From the NCBI GenBank assembly GCA_959347315.1, contig OY365806.1:37232505-37296504 (forward strand): a stretch of 64,000 nt of DNA. The letters are read 5' to 3'. Under the pieces are notes generated by a model. It had not been told where the DNA came from, did not search any database, and saw nothing but the letters and a program-made list of their open reading frames with translations. Positions 37,832 through 47,484 of the stretch are shown here, one piece after another; position 1 is the stretch's first letter; each line of letters opens with the position of its first letter. Origin of the DNA: Bimastos eiseni. Lineage: Eukaryota; Annelida; Clitellata; Crassiclitellata; Lumbricidae. Both the position numbers and the translations under genes were made by a program.

Positions 37832-40486
37832 CAGGGATGGCGAACCTATGGCACGCGTGCCCAACTTGGCACGCGGGACGATTTTGCTTGGCACGCCACA
37901 TCATAACATATTAAACACACAAAAATCTAAAAAAAGGAATATTTTGTTTTTTTTCGACTTTTGAATTTTTTTCTTTTTTTCCCGATGTAATTTTTAAAAT
38001 GATAGAGACTCACCTCATATTTTCAATAACACTATTGTGCAAACACCGAGTAAGATGAGCATTAACCGAGCAAAATCGCTAACGCGCCTATCACCGCTTG
38101 ATTTTGATAAAATGACGTATTTAGTGACGTTATTAGCAGATAATTTTGAGATTAAAAAATAAACAATGATAATATAATATAAAATGAAATAATAATAATT
38201 GTGACTATCTGATAAGTATTATTTCAATTTACTTTGTTTAAATAAAAAAAGTTGGTGTCACAAACAGAAATAATGTCTTGTTCAAAATTTAAAAAACAGA
38301 AACTTGATAGCGAAGGTAGTGGCAGGGACTTCCAGGAATGGTGGTCTGCTCGATACGGGGTCATAGACGTAAAAGGCAAAGCTCTGTGTGTCCTGTGCTC
38401 GGAAAGTGTTGTTTGTCGGACATCATCAGTCAAACGTCATTATGAAACAAAACATGAATGGCTTCTTGAAAAAAGCGAAGCTGAGCAGCAAGAATACATA
38501 GCAAGAGAATTAAAACACAAAAAGATGCAATCAAACAATTTTGTCAAGTTCACACAAAGTTCATCTAATCTTGTAGCTGCAAGTTTTGAAATATCTAAAA
38601 TTATTGCTAAGCATGGCAAACCGTTAAGTGATGGTGATTATATAACAGAATCATGGCTGGAATGTGCGCCATCCCTGTTCGATGATTTCTCAAATAAAGA
38701 TAAAATTATTCAACGAATCAAAGATATGCCGATCAGTCGAAATACTGTTAAAGAAAGAATCATGAAATTGGAAAGTAATGTTAAAGATCAATTAAAAACT
38801 GATTTATCAATATGCCACACATTTTCAATTTGCTTGGATGAGAGTACAGATGTGACGTCGTCTTCCGCTAGATTAGCTATTATTGCTCGATATCCAAGAG
38901 GTGACGAAATACGAGAGGAGCTCATTGCGCGTGCAAATCTTCCTGGAACAACTACTGGAATGGACATAAGTAAGTGTGTAGTCAAGGAACTTTCTGATAA
39001 AAATATTGATTTAAAGAAAATTGTATCTGTTACAACTGTTGGTGCTCCCAGTATGACAGGTAAAGATGCTGGTTTTATAAATTTGTTTACTAAAGAAGTT
39101 GGACATTCATTGCTGGTATTTCACTGCATTGTCCACCAAGAAGCGTTGTGTGCAAAAACAGGTTTAAAAGAACTTGAAGAAGTAATGAAAGTTGTTACAA
39201 AAGTTGTAAACTTTATTGCAGCACGCGCCTTAAATAAAAGACAATTTCAGTCATTATTGAAAGAAGTTGAATCGGTTTACTCAGGTTTGCTGATGTATAA
39301 TAGCGTCAGGTGGCTAAGCCGTGGACGTGTGCTTGAACGTTTTGTGGAATGTGTTGACGAAATTAGATTGTTTCTCGATAGCAATAAACAACAATTCACA
39401 GAGCTCACAAATGTTGACTGGTTGAGTAGATTAATGTTTTTTACGGATTTGTCTTTACATCTGCATGAAGTTAATGTTAAGCTGCAAGGTGCAGGAAAAA
39501 CGGTTGATATAATGTTTGATATTATAAAAGCCTTTGAAGGTAAACTTAAAATATTTAAGCGCGATGTTGAAAAGAATGAATTTAAATATTTCAAATACAC
39601 AAAATTACATTTTAGTAATTTGGAGATTCATGAGAAAGTTGATTTTGACAGACATCGACAATTTTTTGTTGAAATCTTGGATGCTACAGTTAATCAATTT
39701 TCATCACGATTTGTACAATTCAGATCTTTTGAAGAAACTATCAAATTTTTTAAATATCCAGACACAATTATTTTTGAAAATCTAAATTTGGACATTTTCA
39801 ATTGGATGGATTTAAATGATTTTGAAATGCAATTGGTCGAGTTTCAATCCAGCTCGATTTGGAAACAGAAATTTGTTGAATTACGAATTCAGTTAGAAAT
39901 TGAACGAGATCGACTCAGAGAAATATCAAAGCTTTCAGCAGAAAATGAAGTTCTCAAAGTGTGGAACAGTATGCCAAATACTTTTCAGGATTTAAAAAAT
40001 GTTGCATGGTCAATTCTCTCTATTTTTTCATCCAGTTATTCTTGCGAGAGTTTGTTCTCTTCAATGAATTTTATTAAATCTGATATTCGCAATAGATTGA
40101 CTGATGAAATGAGTGCGGCGTGCATTTCTTTGAAGAACACAAACTATGATCCGGATATCAAACAATTGGCATTGAATGTACAACAACAGAAATCTCACTA
40201 GGGTTCAATGACTACCGAGTCATGATTCATCTCACAATGTTGATTTTATAATTAAATATTATGTCAAACAATACTTAACATGAAGTGTAGTCTTTTATTT
40301 TAGTTAATTAATAATACAATTAAACTGAAAACAAAAAATAATTGCTTTAAAAATCTTGCTCCCCTAGTTTACTTGTAGTGGCCCTGCTTCTCTGGTGCCG
40401 CTGGCGGCTTTTGGCACGCGAAATGTTTTGAAATTCTAAACAATAGATTAATTGGCACTCGACTCTCAAAAGGTTCGCCATCCCTG
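37832..40486 (+). mobile_element. Complete hAT DNA transposon
   Basis: The 2,655-bp element has perfect 16-bp terminal inverted repeats (CAGGGATGGCGAACCT at 37832-37847, inverse at 40471-40486) and a perfect 8-bp target duplication. Subterminal copies of TTGGCACGC or close variants lie at about 37850, 37866, 37888, 40411 and 40452, likely transposase binding sites in the manner of other hAT elements. One gene fills the interior. The intact ends, duplication and open frame imply recent insertion. It lies 431 bp upstream of the first recognisable USP8-like exon, presumably in an intron of that gene. Confidence 0.97.
38273..40201 (+). CDS. hAT transposase, BED-finger (ZBED/SCAND3-like)
   Basis: The 642-residue product would bind the element's ends and catalyse cut-and-paste transposition. 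I start it at the ATG at 38273. The frame stays open 21 bases upstream, but only from a TTG. A BED zinc finger uses C39, C42, H56 and H61. The RNase-H-like core begins at about 185 (CLDEST, D189). The second acidic box, typically TDGAP, here reads TVGAP with V256 (codon 39038-39040), a one-base change from Asp. An FHCIVHQEAL block follows at about 278. The C-terminal dimerisation domain at about 565-640 holds the last catalytic Glu in SCESLFSSM (E592). There are no stops or introns. Related domesticated genes exist in animals (ZBED5, GTF2IRD2, FAM200), but the intact termini make this a transposon gene. Confidence 0.95.
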   Translation: MSCSKFKKQKLDSEGSGRDFQEWWSARYGVIDVKGKALCVLCSESVVCRTSSVKRHYETKHEWLLEKSEAEQQEYIARELKHKKMQSNNFVKFTQSSSNLVAASFEISKIIAKHGKPLSDGDYITESWLECAPSLFDDFSNKDKIIQRIKDMPISRNTVKERIMKLESNVKDQLKTDLSICHTFSICLDESTDVTSSSARLAIIARYPRGDEIREELIARANLPGTTTGMDISKCVVKELSDKNIDLKKIVSVTTVGAPSMTGKDAGFINLFTKEVGHSLLVFHCIVHQEALCAKTGLKELEEVMKVVTKVVNFIAARALNKRQFQSLLKEVESVYSGLLMYNSVRWLSRGRVLERFVECVDEIRLFLDSNKQQFTELTNVDWLSRLMFFTDLSLHLHEVNVKLQGAGKTVDIMFDIIKAFEGKLKIFKRDVEKNEFKYFKYTKLHFSNLEIHEKVDFDRHRQFFVEILDATVNQFSSRFVQFRSFEETIKFFKYPDTIIFENLNLDIFNWMDLNDFEMQLVEFQSSSIWKQKFVELRIQLEIERDRLREISKLSAENEVLKVWNSMPNTFQDLKNVAWSILSIFSSSYSCESLFSSMNFIKSDIRNRLTDEMSAACISLKNTNYDPDIKQLALNVQQQKSH

Positions 40487-40494
40487 ACATAGAT
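40487..40494. repeat. Right target-site duplication of the hAT element
   Basis: ACATAGAT, identical to 37824-37831. Confidence 0.95.
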
Positions 40495-40917
40495 CATAAT
40501 TATTTATGAACGATGCCAAAGCTTAGTGTTACCAATTAAACGACCACAAGCTCTGACCAATGATGTTTCAATTGTGAAAATAATTACCATTTCAATTAAG
40601 TCAATTTAGTTATTTATGAAACTTTGATTTCAAATGAATTTCAATTTCCAAAATAATTTGAGTTTTAATTCCGATTTTAGTTCTAAAATAATTTCAATTT
40701 TGAATGACGAAGACTTTCAAGTACAATTTCTCCTGTACTTTTAACAATTAACTTATTATTAACGAACATCAATACCATTCTTAACCTACTTGATGTGCAG
40801 CAGAGTACTAGTTAGTTTAGGAAATTCTGAAGATGTGTAATTTATTTGCTACTTTCTATTGTCTAAAATGTTCAAACTGTTAGCATTTAGATTTTTAAAT
40901 GAGGTGGTGCTTTGCAG

Positions 40918-41022
40918 AGGGCTCTGGGTATTGTGAGACCCATTTTCTCCACGAACCAGCACCAGGATGCGCATGAGCTCCTGCTCGTGCTGGTGAACAA
41001 CCTGCAATCTCGATTCATACAG
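40918..41022 (+). CDS. USP8-like ubiquitin hydrolase, exon with QxDAHELL box
   Basis: A TTTGCAG acceptor precedes 35 complete codons, and GTATCA follows as donor. The peptide contains FSTNQHQDAHELLLVL, the QQD(A/S)xELL block that is highly conserved in C19 peptidases (USP family), which remove ubiquitin from proteins. The closest resemblance is to USP8-type enzymes (QQDSQELLLFL). The catalytic Cys box should lie in an upstream exon, which I did not find. Between this exon and the expected 5' exons sits the hAT transposon at 37832-40486. Confidence 0.85.
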
Positions 41023-42150
41023 GTATCAATTTATTAATTAAGTATTGCTATACATTTAATAGACGATTCAATTTAATATTCATTTAATCAATAATCAAGC
41101 TGACAAAATGCAACTTAATTTACAGAGTTAAGTTAAATATATATGCCAGAGTCTTCTATTAAATGATGAATCATTAATCAATGGCACTCTAAGCTCATAT
41201 GACTACTCAGTTCTTGTCTGTGTCCAGTGGTTAGAAACTGTGAAAAGTTATTTGTTACTGCCAGTTATAGAATCAGTGATCAAGTTACTTTCAATGCACA
41301 GGTGTAGTGATAAATGTGGTATATTGCCAATCCATGATTCATTAGCAATTGTAATCTGACATTTATATTGCACCACTACAAGAAAGAAACTGACTACAAG
41401 ATAGATAGATAGAGACAGATACAGTTAGACAGAAGTGAGGCAGATCAGAAGTAAGTGAAACAGAGAGATAGGCAGATATGCAGAAACAGTAAGACACTGA
41501 CGACTGAAGATAATACAACGCACAGACAGAGTCACACAAAGGAACACAGACAGAGATAGAGAGTAGGAGAGAGGTACAGGAGAGACTCAACTAGAATGAT
41601 GGACAGAGGGTCACAGCGAGACATCCGTGAAGGCACCTGTAGCCGACCGAGATAAATTCAGTTTTAGCTGTAGTTATGATGCAATTTTTCCTGAATGAGT
41701 TTTAGTTACAACTGCTGTTATTTGTAGGGTTTCAGTTTTAGATTTTCAGTAATGATTTTTGTGTTGTGACTGATCATGGCATTGGGTTAGTGCTTTAGTT
41801 AGGTTGTTGGGTGTGTTTTGGTTAGTCAGGGTATTCTGGGTTGTATGTGGTTGAATATGCCAAAGTATATGGTTGACATGTATGTTGTGTGGGTGTGTTT
41901 TGGTTAAGGGACCTGCTGGGAAGTCTCTCATCAACGAGCTCTTCGAAGTTGGTTCTTGATAATCATAATAGTCTAATGGTCTTGTTTGTATTGTATTTAT
42001 GACAATTTTGATAGCACTGTCTATAGTGGTATAGCTACTTCTGGGGTGATTTACATATTACATCTTGCAAATGCAAGATGTCTGACATTTATATTGCAGC
42101 ACTACAGGAAAGAAACTGACTACAAGAGATGGATGGATGGATGGATGGAG

Positions 42151-42181
<31 letters not shown>

Positions 42182-42681
42182 GATACATAGTAGGTAGGTT
42201 TTCAGTTGTTTTTTAAGACATGATTAGATGTGGGAAGAATGCTGTTCCATGCATGCTGACCAGTGTAATGAAATGTAATTGAGCAGTAACCCAAAAGGCC
42301 AGAATACCTATTTTAGTCTAAGTAGCTAGCATCAATATATTGGCTGACTTTGATGCTTACCATATGTATGTACTGCTGCATTGTTTTATTTCTCTTATGA
42401 GATGTTCAAATTATTTCTCTTGAGATATATCAACTTTGACTGACTTTTGCATATCTGGGACTTAGATGATTCTGTTATACTGTTGAGAGTTGACTATAAT
42501 ATGTAAGCTGACATTTATGAAATGCTACTTCAAGAAACAACTCATTAGTGTCACTCAAAACTCATCAGGAACTCTTTAAATTAAGATTCTGTGATTGTTT
42601 TAATTAGAGATTCTGTGATGCTGCAATTTAATTTCTGTAATTACATTTTTGAGTGATGTTGTGTGTTGTGACTGTCTTCAG
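41023..42681 (+). other. Intron of the USP8-like gene, repeat-laden
   Basis: This intron contains a 45-bp direct repeat (about 41361-41405 and 42082-42126) whose copies each run into a GATA/GACA or GGAT/CAGA microsatellite (41400-41560 and 42128-42181). LINE-tail-like sequence lies near 41985-42060 (GATAGCACTGTCTATAG...GGGTGATTTACAT). There is no coding signal. Confidence 0.6.
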
Positions 42682-42792
42682 GGTGTTCATGAGTCAAAAC
42701 TAAAATTTAGTACGTGCGGGTCAATAAGAAAAACATTCGATCCTTTTACAATACTCGGCCTAAATGTACCAACCTCTCCATGCCACTTACAT
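42682..42792 (+). CDS. USP8-like exon, zinc-ribbon/finger region
   Basis: A CTTCAG acceptor, 37 complete codons and a GTAAGT donor. Joined to the previous exon in the same phase it reads FIQGVHESKLKF, then STCGSIRKTFDPF and LGLNVP, matching the F-x-G...C..C...S.TF..F..L.L.(I/V)P pattern of USPs. The first Cys of the usual CxxC pair is replaced (FSTC), so zinc binding may be lost, or the ribbon is degenerate as in several USPs. Confidence 0.8.
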
Positions 42793-44434
42793 GTAAGTTC
42801 AGCGCTCCAAACCCTACTACAGGGATTTTTTAAGATGCTTATAGAGGGTGGATGCAAAGTCCCTAGTTAAAAGAGCTTGCAGATATTAAGAAAGTTGTTC
42901 CATGTTTTCAACCCAACCGCTGAAAAGGCATGACACTGCGTCTTTGAAGTGCGCACAAAGGGAACAAGATGCAGGATGAAAATTTGCCAAAATGTACCAG
43001 AGTTGATAGATTGCTAATGAACATATGATTGGTTTGGTCACATCTCTGTGTATATACAAAATGTTCTCCACTATTGTCTGGCAATGCAATTATTATTGTT
43101 GATTTAACAGGTGTTATACAAATTCCATAGATAGTTAGATAGTAGAGCTGTACAGATATCACTTTTTGTCGATTATGCTGATACCGATTATTGCCGATTA
43201 TTTCTTTTGCCGATACCAATTATATAGCCAATTATTTCACCGATTATTTCATTGCGTTTTCCAAGATGTCCGGTTTCAAAAGATAAACCTACTGCTACTG
43301 CCTATTGTTGTGATACAAGCAAAACACTTGCTCTGTAAGACAGAGAAGCAGCAAGAGAGAGACAGACCGACACAGATGGCCAAGAGCCATGAATGAAGGC
43401 TGCTCAAAGGAAGGCCACAAACTACAATTGCAATTCACCAGTGAAACTCAGTTACACCACACGGCACATCGAATATCTATTATCTGTACCGATACATCGG
43501 CATCACTCATAATCGGGGCCGATTATAGAGATATCTGCGGTATCGGATATCAGTAATGATATCGACGCCGATATTAATTTATTTTATTCTATAACATTAT
43601 TTTCGGTCTTTAAGAGCAAAATGACGATGGCAACATCATTGGGCCTGTGAAGACAGCATTGTGTTTCCATAGTGTGTGGAACTCTGGCTTCCTCCAGCAT
43701 GGCTACTTCAGACCACCCAGTAGGCACTGTGCTAGTGTCGTGGGAAAGTGTCAAAATAGCTGTTGTGCAGAGTGAATCATAATGCCTGCTTAATTGCCCT
43801 GGGCACAGTTAAGTCATCTCTGCTAGCCGGTATTTTAGGCCAAAGTGGCAGGTGTAAAAGTGGCTTGTCTGGGGAGGGAATGGCATCATTGGCATGTTTG
43901 TTAGAAAAAGGCATCCAGTTACATAGATCTCTTTTCTCTCCTCCGTCATGCAAGGTCGATGGCGGGCAGTGGGCCTAATCTGTATTGCCTGCCTAGGATT
44001 AGTCCCTAACTACGGAGCAAGTGTTTTGCTTGTATCACAACAATAGGCTTCTCTGTCTTATTGGCTCTCTGTTTATATCTGTCTTGGTCTCTGTCTCATA
44101 ATGCTTCTCTGTCGCTTTCTTTTTATCTTTGACTGGCTGTCTATTGTTCTGTCATTCCCTATGTTCTGCTCATCCAAATCCTGACCAAAGGCAAATAAAT
44201 AAATAATCAAATTGCTAATCACACTTTGGTGTAGACATCTAATAACACAGTTTAAAAGTATATAATATCTTGAAGAATCATGTAAGTTACAACATGGGTT
44301 GTTGCACTCTGTTTCCAGTGCTGGCTTTGATTTAATGCCTTGACTTTCAATGTTTTGAACGGGCAATTTGATCTTTTTCAAACAGGGCATTTGATGAGTG
44401 AGGTGAGCCTAACTTGTTTTTTCTATTGCTGCAG
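42793..44434 (+). other. Intron of the USP8-like gene
   Basis: This intron holds the MITE-like sequence at 43143-43575 and a TCTG/TCTC-rich patch at about 44050-44120. No other exon is evident, and the flanking exons join in phase 0. Confidence 0.6.
43143..43575. mobile_element. TAGAGCTGTAC MITE-related sequence
   Basis: It starts TAGAGCTGTACAGATATC and continues with repeated CCGATTAT and GATACCGATT motifs. The right part carries the inverse pattern (AATCGGGGCCGATTATAG and CGGTATCGGATATC). It shares its terminus with 24974-25628. The right terminus is unclear and no target duplication is seen. Confidence 0.55.
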
Positions 44435-44577
44435 GACTGCCTGCAAAGTTTTTTTGAGGAGGAGGCAATGACGGAGAATAGACAGTGGAAATGCCCAGCC
44501 TGCAATCAACTTAAAGGTTCAGTGAAACATGTGCTGATTTGCAGACTTCCGCCAATCCTCATTATCCACTTGCGCCG
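44435..44577 (+). CDS. USP8-like exon, CPxC and HLRR region
   Basis: A CTGCAG acceptor and GTAGTT donor bound 47 codons plus two bases. The peptide runs DCLQSFFEEEAMTENRQW, then KCPACNQLKGSVKH and RLPPILIIHLR. This is the L.DCL..F..EE.L....W.C..C......K......LPP.L..HLKRF block of USP8-type peptidases, complete and in order. Both zinc-type Cys are present. It follows the previous exon in phase 0. Confidence 0.92.
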
Positions 44578-44960
44578 GTAGTTGTTTTGTTAATTAAGTG
44601 TAATTGTAATTAGAAGGAGGGCTGTATCACAGTTGTATTGTAATCTCATTAACTTTGGAATTAGGGCAATATCATATCATTATTTCCATTATTATTACTT
44701 TTCTATTACTATATAATTATATTGAATCTTCTTCTAGTTCTTTGCCTCTTCGGCAGGTTCAAATGTCCGAGGTCACCATTCTTCCTGCTGTTGGGCCTCT
44801 TTTTTCATCTTTCCATATCCATCTGTCATCATCCAGTCAAGCATCATCTGTCTTGGTCTTCCTCTTGTCCGTATCCCATTCATATTTCCTTCTATGACCA
44901 TTGAATATAAACTGAATATTGTTATGTATTTAATTGGATATTTGTGTGTGCATTATGAAG

Positions 44961-45093
44961 ATTCTATGGTAAAGGAGAAGCAAGCGGAAAAATTCAGGCT
45001 ACAGTCGTATTTCCCCACAGTCTAGATATGGGCACCAACTGTGTTATGGGCCAGCTACCGGATAACAAAACGTACCACCTGTTCGCAGTTTGC
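44961..45093 (+). CDS. USP8-like exon, RF...FP..LDM region
   Basis: The first base completes the Arg codon left open by the previous exon. The peptide reads RFYGKGEASGKIQATVVFPH, then SLDMGTNC and NKTYHLFAVC. This matches RF......KLQT.V.FP...LD........Y.LF.V just before the conserved NH.G/GHY His box. GTGAGT is the donor. The catalytic His exon was not found downstream before - strand gene pieces begin, so the gene is incomplete here. Confidence 0.88.
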
Positions 45094-45412
45094 GTGAGTT
45101 TTAAGCAGTTCTAGAGAAGGCGGGTCAGATTTTTGGGCTTTTATGGGCTCGAATATTATTGTTAATGGAATGTTGAGTTTTGCTATGAGTGCAATTTATC
45201 TTAGCACCTATAGCAGTTTAAAAAATTTAAAACCTACCCTTATTCGGCAAGAAAATTTTATGTGTGCATATATTCTACCTATATATGTATGTATGTATGT
45301 ATATATATAATAATATATGTATGTTTATATGTATAAAGGTATGTATGTATATTTGTGCGTTTGTTTATATGTGTGCATATCATTTTTCATTTCATTTTCT
45401 CTGCTCCGTCAG
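45094..45412 (+). repeat. Duplicated intron segment, copy 1
   Basis: This sequence is repeated at 45532-45866 after the second exon copy. It includes GAATATTATTGTTAA, a TATG microsatellite near 45284-45357 and a LINE 3'-end derived CTGCTCCGTCAGGCTTGCG. Unit length is about 440 to 453 bp, the difference coming from microsatellite length. Confidence 0.85.
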
Positions 45413-45531
45413 GCTTGCGCCGAACTGGAAAAATTCAGGCCTCTGTGACATTTCCACACAGCCTAGATATGGGCGCCTGTGTTTCGGGGCAGCTACCAGA
45501 CAACACTTCGTACAGCCTGTTTGCAGTTTGC
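45413..45531 (+). pseudogene. Tandem duplicate of the USP8-like RF exon
   Basis: The peptide TGKIQASVTFPHSLDMG...YSLFAVC duplicates the preceding exon from its GKIQ residues to the same GTGAGT donor, about 438 bp downstream. The first ten bases (GCTTGCGCCG) belong to the LINE tail also seen at 45866, so the original 5' part of the exon and its acceptor are replaced. Splicing from the CPxC exon to the apparent acceptor at 45412 would shift the frame. The body remains open and well conserved, so the duplication is recent or was under selection for a time. Confidence 0.75.
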
Positions 45532-45869
45532 GTGAGTTTTAAGCAGTTCTAGAGAAGGCTGGTCAAATTTTTGGGCTTTTTGTGGTCTCGAATATTATTG
45601 TTAACGGAATGTTGAGTTTTGCTATGAGTGCAATTTATCTTAACACCTATATAGCGGTTTTTAAAATTTTTAAAACCCACCCTTATTCGGCAAGAAAATT
45701 TTATGTATGCATATATTCTACTTATATATGTATGTATGTATGTATATATAATAATATATGTATGTTTATATGTATAAAGGTATGTATGTATGTATGTATG
45801 TATATATGTGCGTTTGTTTATATGTGTGCATATCATTTTTCATTTCATTTTCTCTGCTCCGTCAGGCTT
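45532..45869 (+). repeat. Duplicated intron segment, copy 2
   Basis: It parallels 45094-45412, including the TATG microsatellite (about 45725-45805), and ends in the same CTGCTCCGTCAGGCTTGCG. From there it continues into the full LINE C-terminus, showing that the duplication arose after the LINE inserted. Confidence 0.85.
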
Positions 45870-46335
45870 GCGCCGACGATGAGGCCTTAACGAAACGTCT
45901 CCATACAGTTCTATCTTTAGCCATTTCTACCGTCTCTCTCATATTCACGTTTGCCGTCCTCAGATCTTCTCTAATATTGTCCATCCAGGATTTTTGTTGT
46001 CATTTATGTGCTTCTTGCTCCCTCTATGTGGCCATGTAGTGCCGCCAGTGGCAACCTTTTATTGTCCATTCTGGTCACATGACAAAACCGTGAAAGCCTT
46101 TTTTCCTGATTTTATCGATTATTGTTTGTTCTTAGCCCAGTTCCTTTCGGATCACGTCATTCCAGATCTTGTCCCATCTACTTTTTCCCGAAATTCTTCT
46201 GAGTCAGTTCAAAATTCGGCTTTGCCGTACGCTGTAGTTCACAATATCAATTGGACGATTATAATCAGGTCTACTGTATGTCAATTGTTAAAGACGACTA
46301 TAATCGGGACAGCCACTAAAGGGGTTAAAGAGTAA
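45870..46335 (-). mobile_element. LINE, endonuclease-RT C-terminus
   Basis: The - strand gives WNDVIRKELG near 46160, a damaged WFGHV.RM-like block near 46080, then WMDNIREDLRTANVNMRETV and EMAKDRTVWRRFVKAS ending at a stop near 45864. This is the characteristic C-terminal tail of endonuclease-reverse transcriptase LINEs. The 5' part is missing. Confidence 0.85.
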
Positions 46336-46659
46336 TTTCGGTTTGATCCATTTGTCTTATCGAGTGTAGTTAGGTGCATATTGGAGGTATGAATTGATGG
46401 ATGGCAGTGTATTAGAGGTTGTATGGGGAAAGGTGGGTGAATGGATAAATGAATGTATTGTTGGATGAAAAAATGGTTGATGAATGGATGGATTGTTTAG
46501 ATGTACTTAATTTCATCACCGACAGTGGGTAAAGCTCCTACAAAATCAGGATAATGTCAGGTTGCAGTGCAGAGGGAGGCAAAGCACATGCTGTAACACC
46601 TTTGTCAGCCCTAGCCTAGTTGCAAAATCACTGGCAGCAGCTAGTTGGAATCGCATTGT
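46336..46659. other. No recognisable gene
   Basis: GGATGAATGGATG-type degenerate short repeats lie at about 46390-46495. There is no exon signal. Confidence 0.5.
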
Positions 46660-46669
46660 AGGTCCTACT

Positions 46670-47312
46670 AGTTGCCAGGCCGCCATGCTCCCCACTCTTC
46701 TCCCGCACCATCCCTGGACACTGATTCATCTCGTGCCCAACTTCGCTGCATATCTCGCAGATCTTTGGCTGGCTCGGCTTGAATTCCTCGCAGATGATGG
46801 TGAAGTTGGACTCCTGCGTGAGCAACCAGCCCGAGCAACACAAAGTCATCGTCAACGCCGTATATGCAGTGCTGAGTGTTCGGATCATAGTCATCTTGAT
46901 TCCTTTGAAATCGGATTAAACCAGCAATCTTCTGCTTTGCCTCATTGGGTACAGATGAGTCAGACAAAATAACAGCAAAATCTGCCAAACCTGAGTGCAT
47001 GCTGACCTGGTTTCTCATGTAGCGATGCATCACATCTCGACATGAAATCGGTTCCGGGTGTGATGCAGTTGCAGTCAAGTGGTCGGTGGCCGGCTTGTCG
47101 AGCAGGACCTTCAGTCCTCGATGCCTCATTTCGTTCTTCACCTTGGTGATTTCATTGCACTTTTCCTTGTCTTCTTTTGACGCTAGAAATCGTGTGCACC
47201 GCTTCTCGTTGATTTTTGCACAAGGCACCACCCCGTCCATCGCAATGTAGAGGAGCCAATGAGGACGAACGATTGCTATGATCCTATCGATGTACTTCAG
47301 GATGTCAGCCAC
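46670..47312 (-). pseudogene. XRN2: XRN2-like 5'-3' exoribonuclease pseudogene fragment
   Basis: XRN2 (Rat1) is the nuclear 5'-3' exoribonuclease. The - strand gives the blocks KYIDRIIAIVRPHWLLYIAM, DGVVPCAKIN, RFLASKE, VILSDSSVP, HDPNTHHC-like DPNTQHC and LLGL. After a one-base shift near 46835 it continues as NFTIICEEFKPSQPK and CEICSEVGHEMNQCPG. The order and the CCHC knuckle match XRN2 residues of roughly 75 to 300. The catalytic GEGEHK block has become NEAKQK, losing one Glu, and the frameshift breaks the product. The absence of introns suggests a processed copy. It starts about 30 bases beyond an SNRNP200-like exon on the same strand. Confidence 0.85.
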
Positions 47313-47342
47313 AATGTCTTATAACACTTAAAGGCACATCAC

Positions 47343-47484
47343 CTGTCTGCATCAATTTCTCTGAGCCCCAGTCGGAGATCTTCTTACCAAGGTTTACGAG
47401 CAGCGCAAACCTCTCGTCTGGCATTTCGTCAAAGAGGCTTTCGACGTCGCGTCTCCTCTTACACTCCTTCAGTCGATCGTTCTT
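47343..47484 (-). CDS. SNRNP200: SNRNP200 (Brr2) N-terminal exon C
   Basis: SNRNP200 is the U5 snRNP helicase that unwinds U4/U6 during spliceosome activation. A GGCAG acceptor and GTGATG donor bound 47 codons plus one base. The peptide KNDRLKECKRRRDVESL, then LVNLGKKISDWGSEK, matches the KNEKLRDKERRKEI...LVNLGKKITDYGG segment of animal Brr2. About 16 residues that precede this block in the human protein are not encoded between this exon and exon B, so a small exon is missing or unrecognised. Immediately beyond the donor lies the XRN2-like pseudogene, not further SNRNP200. Confidence 0.8.
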
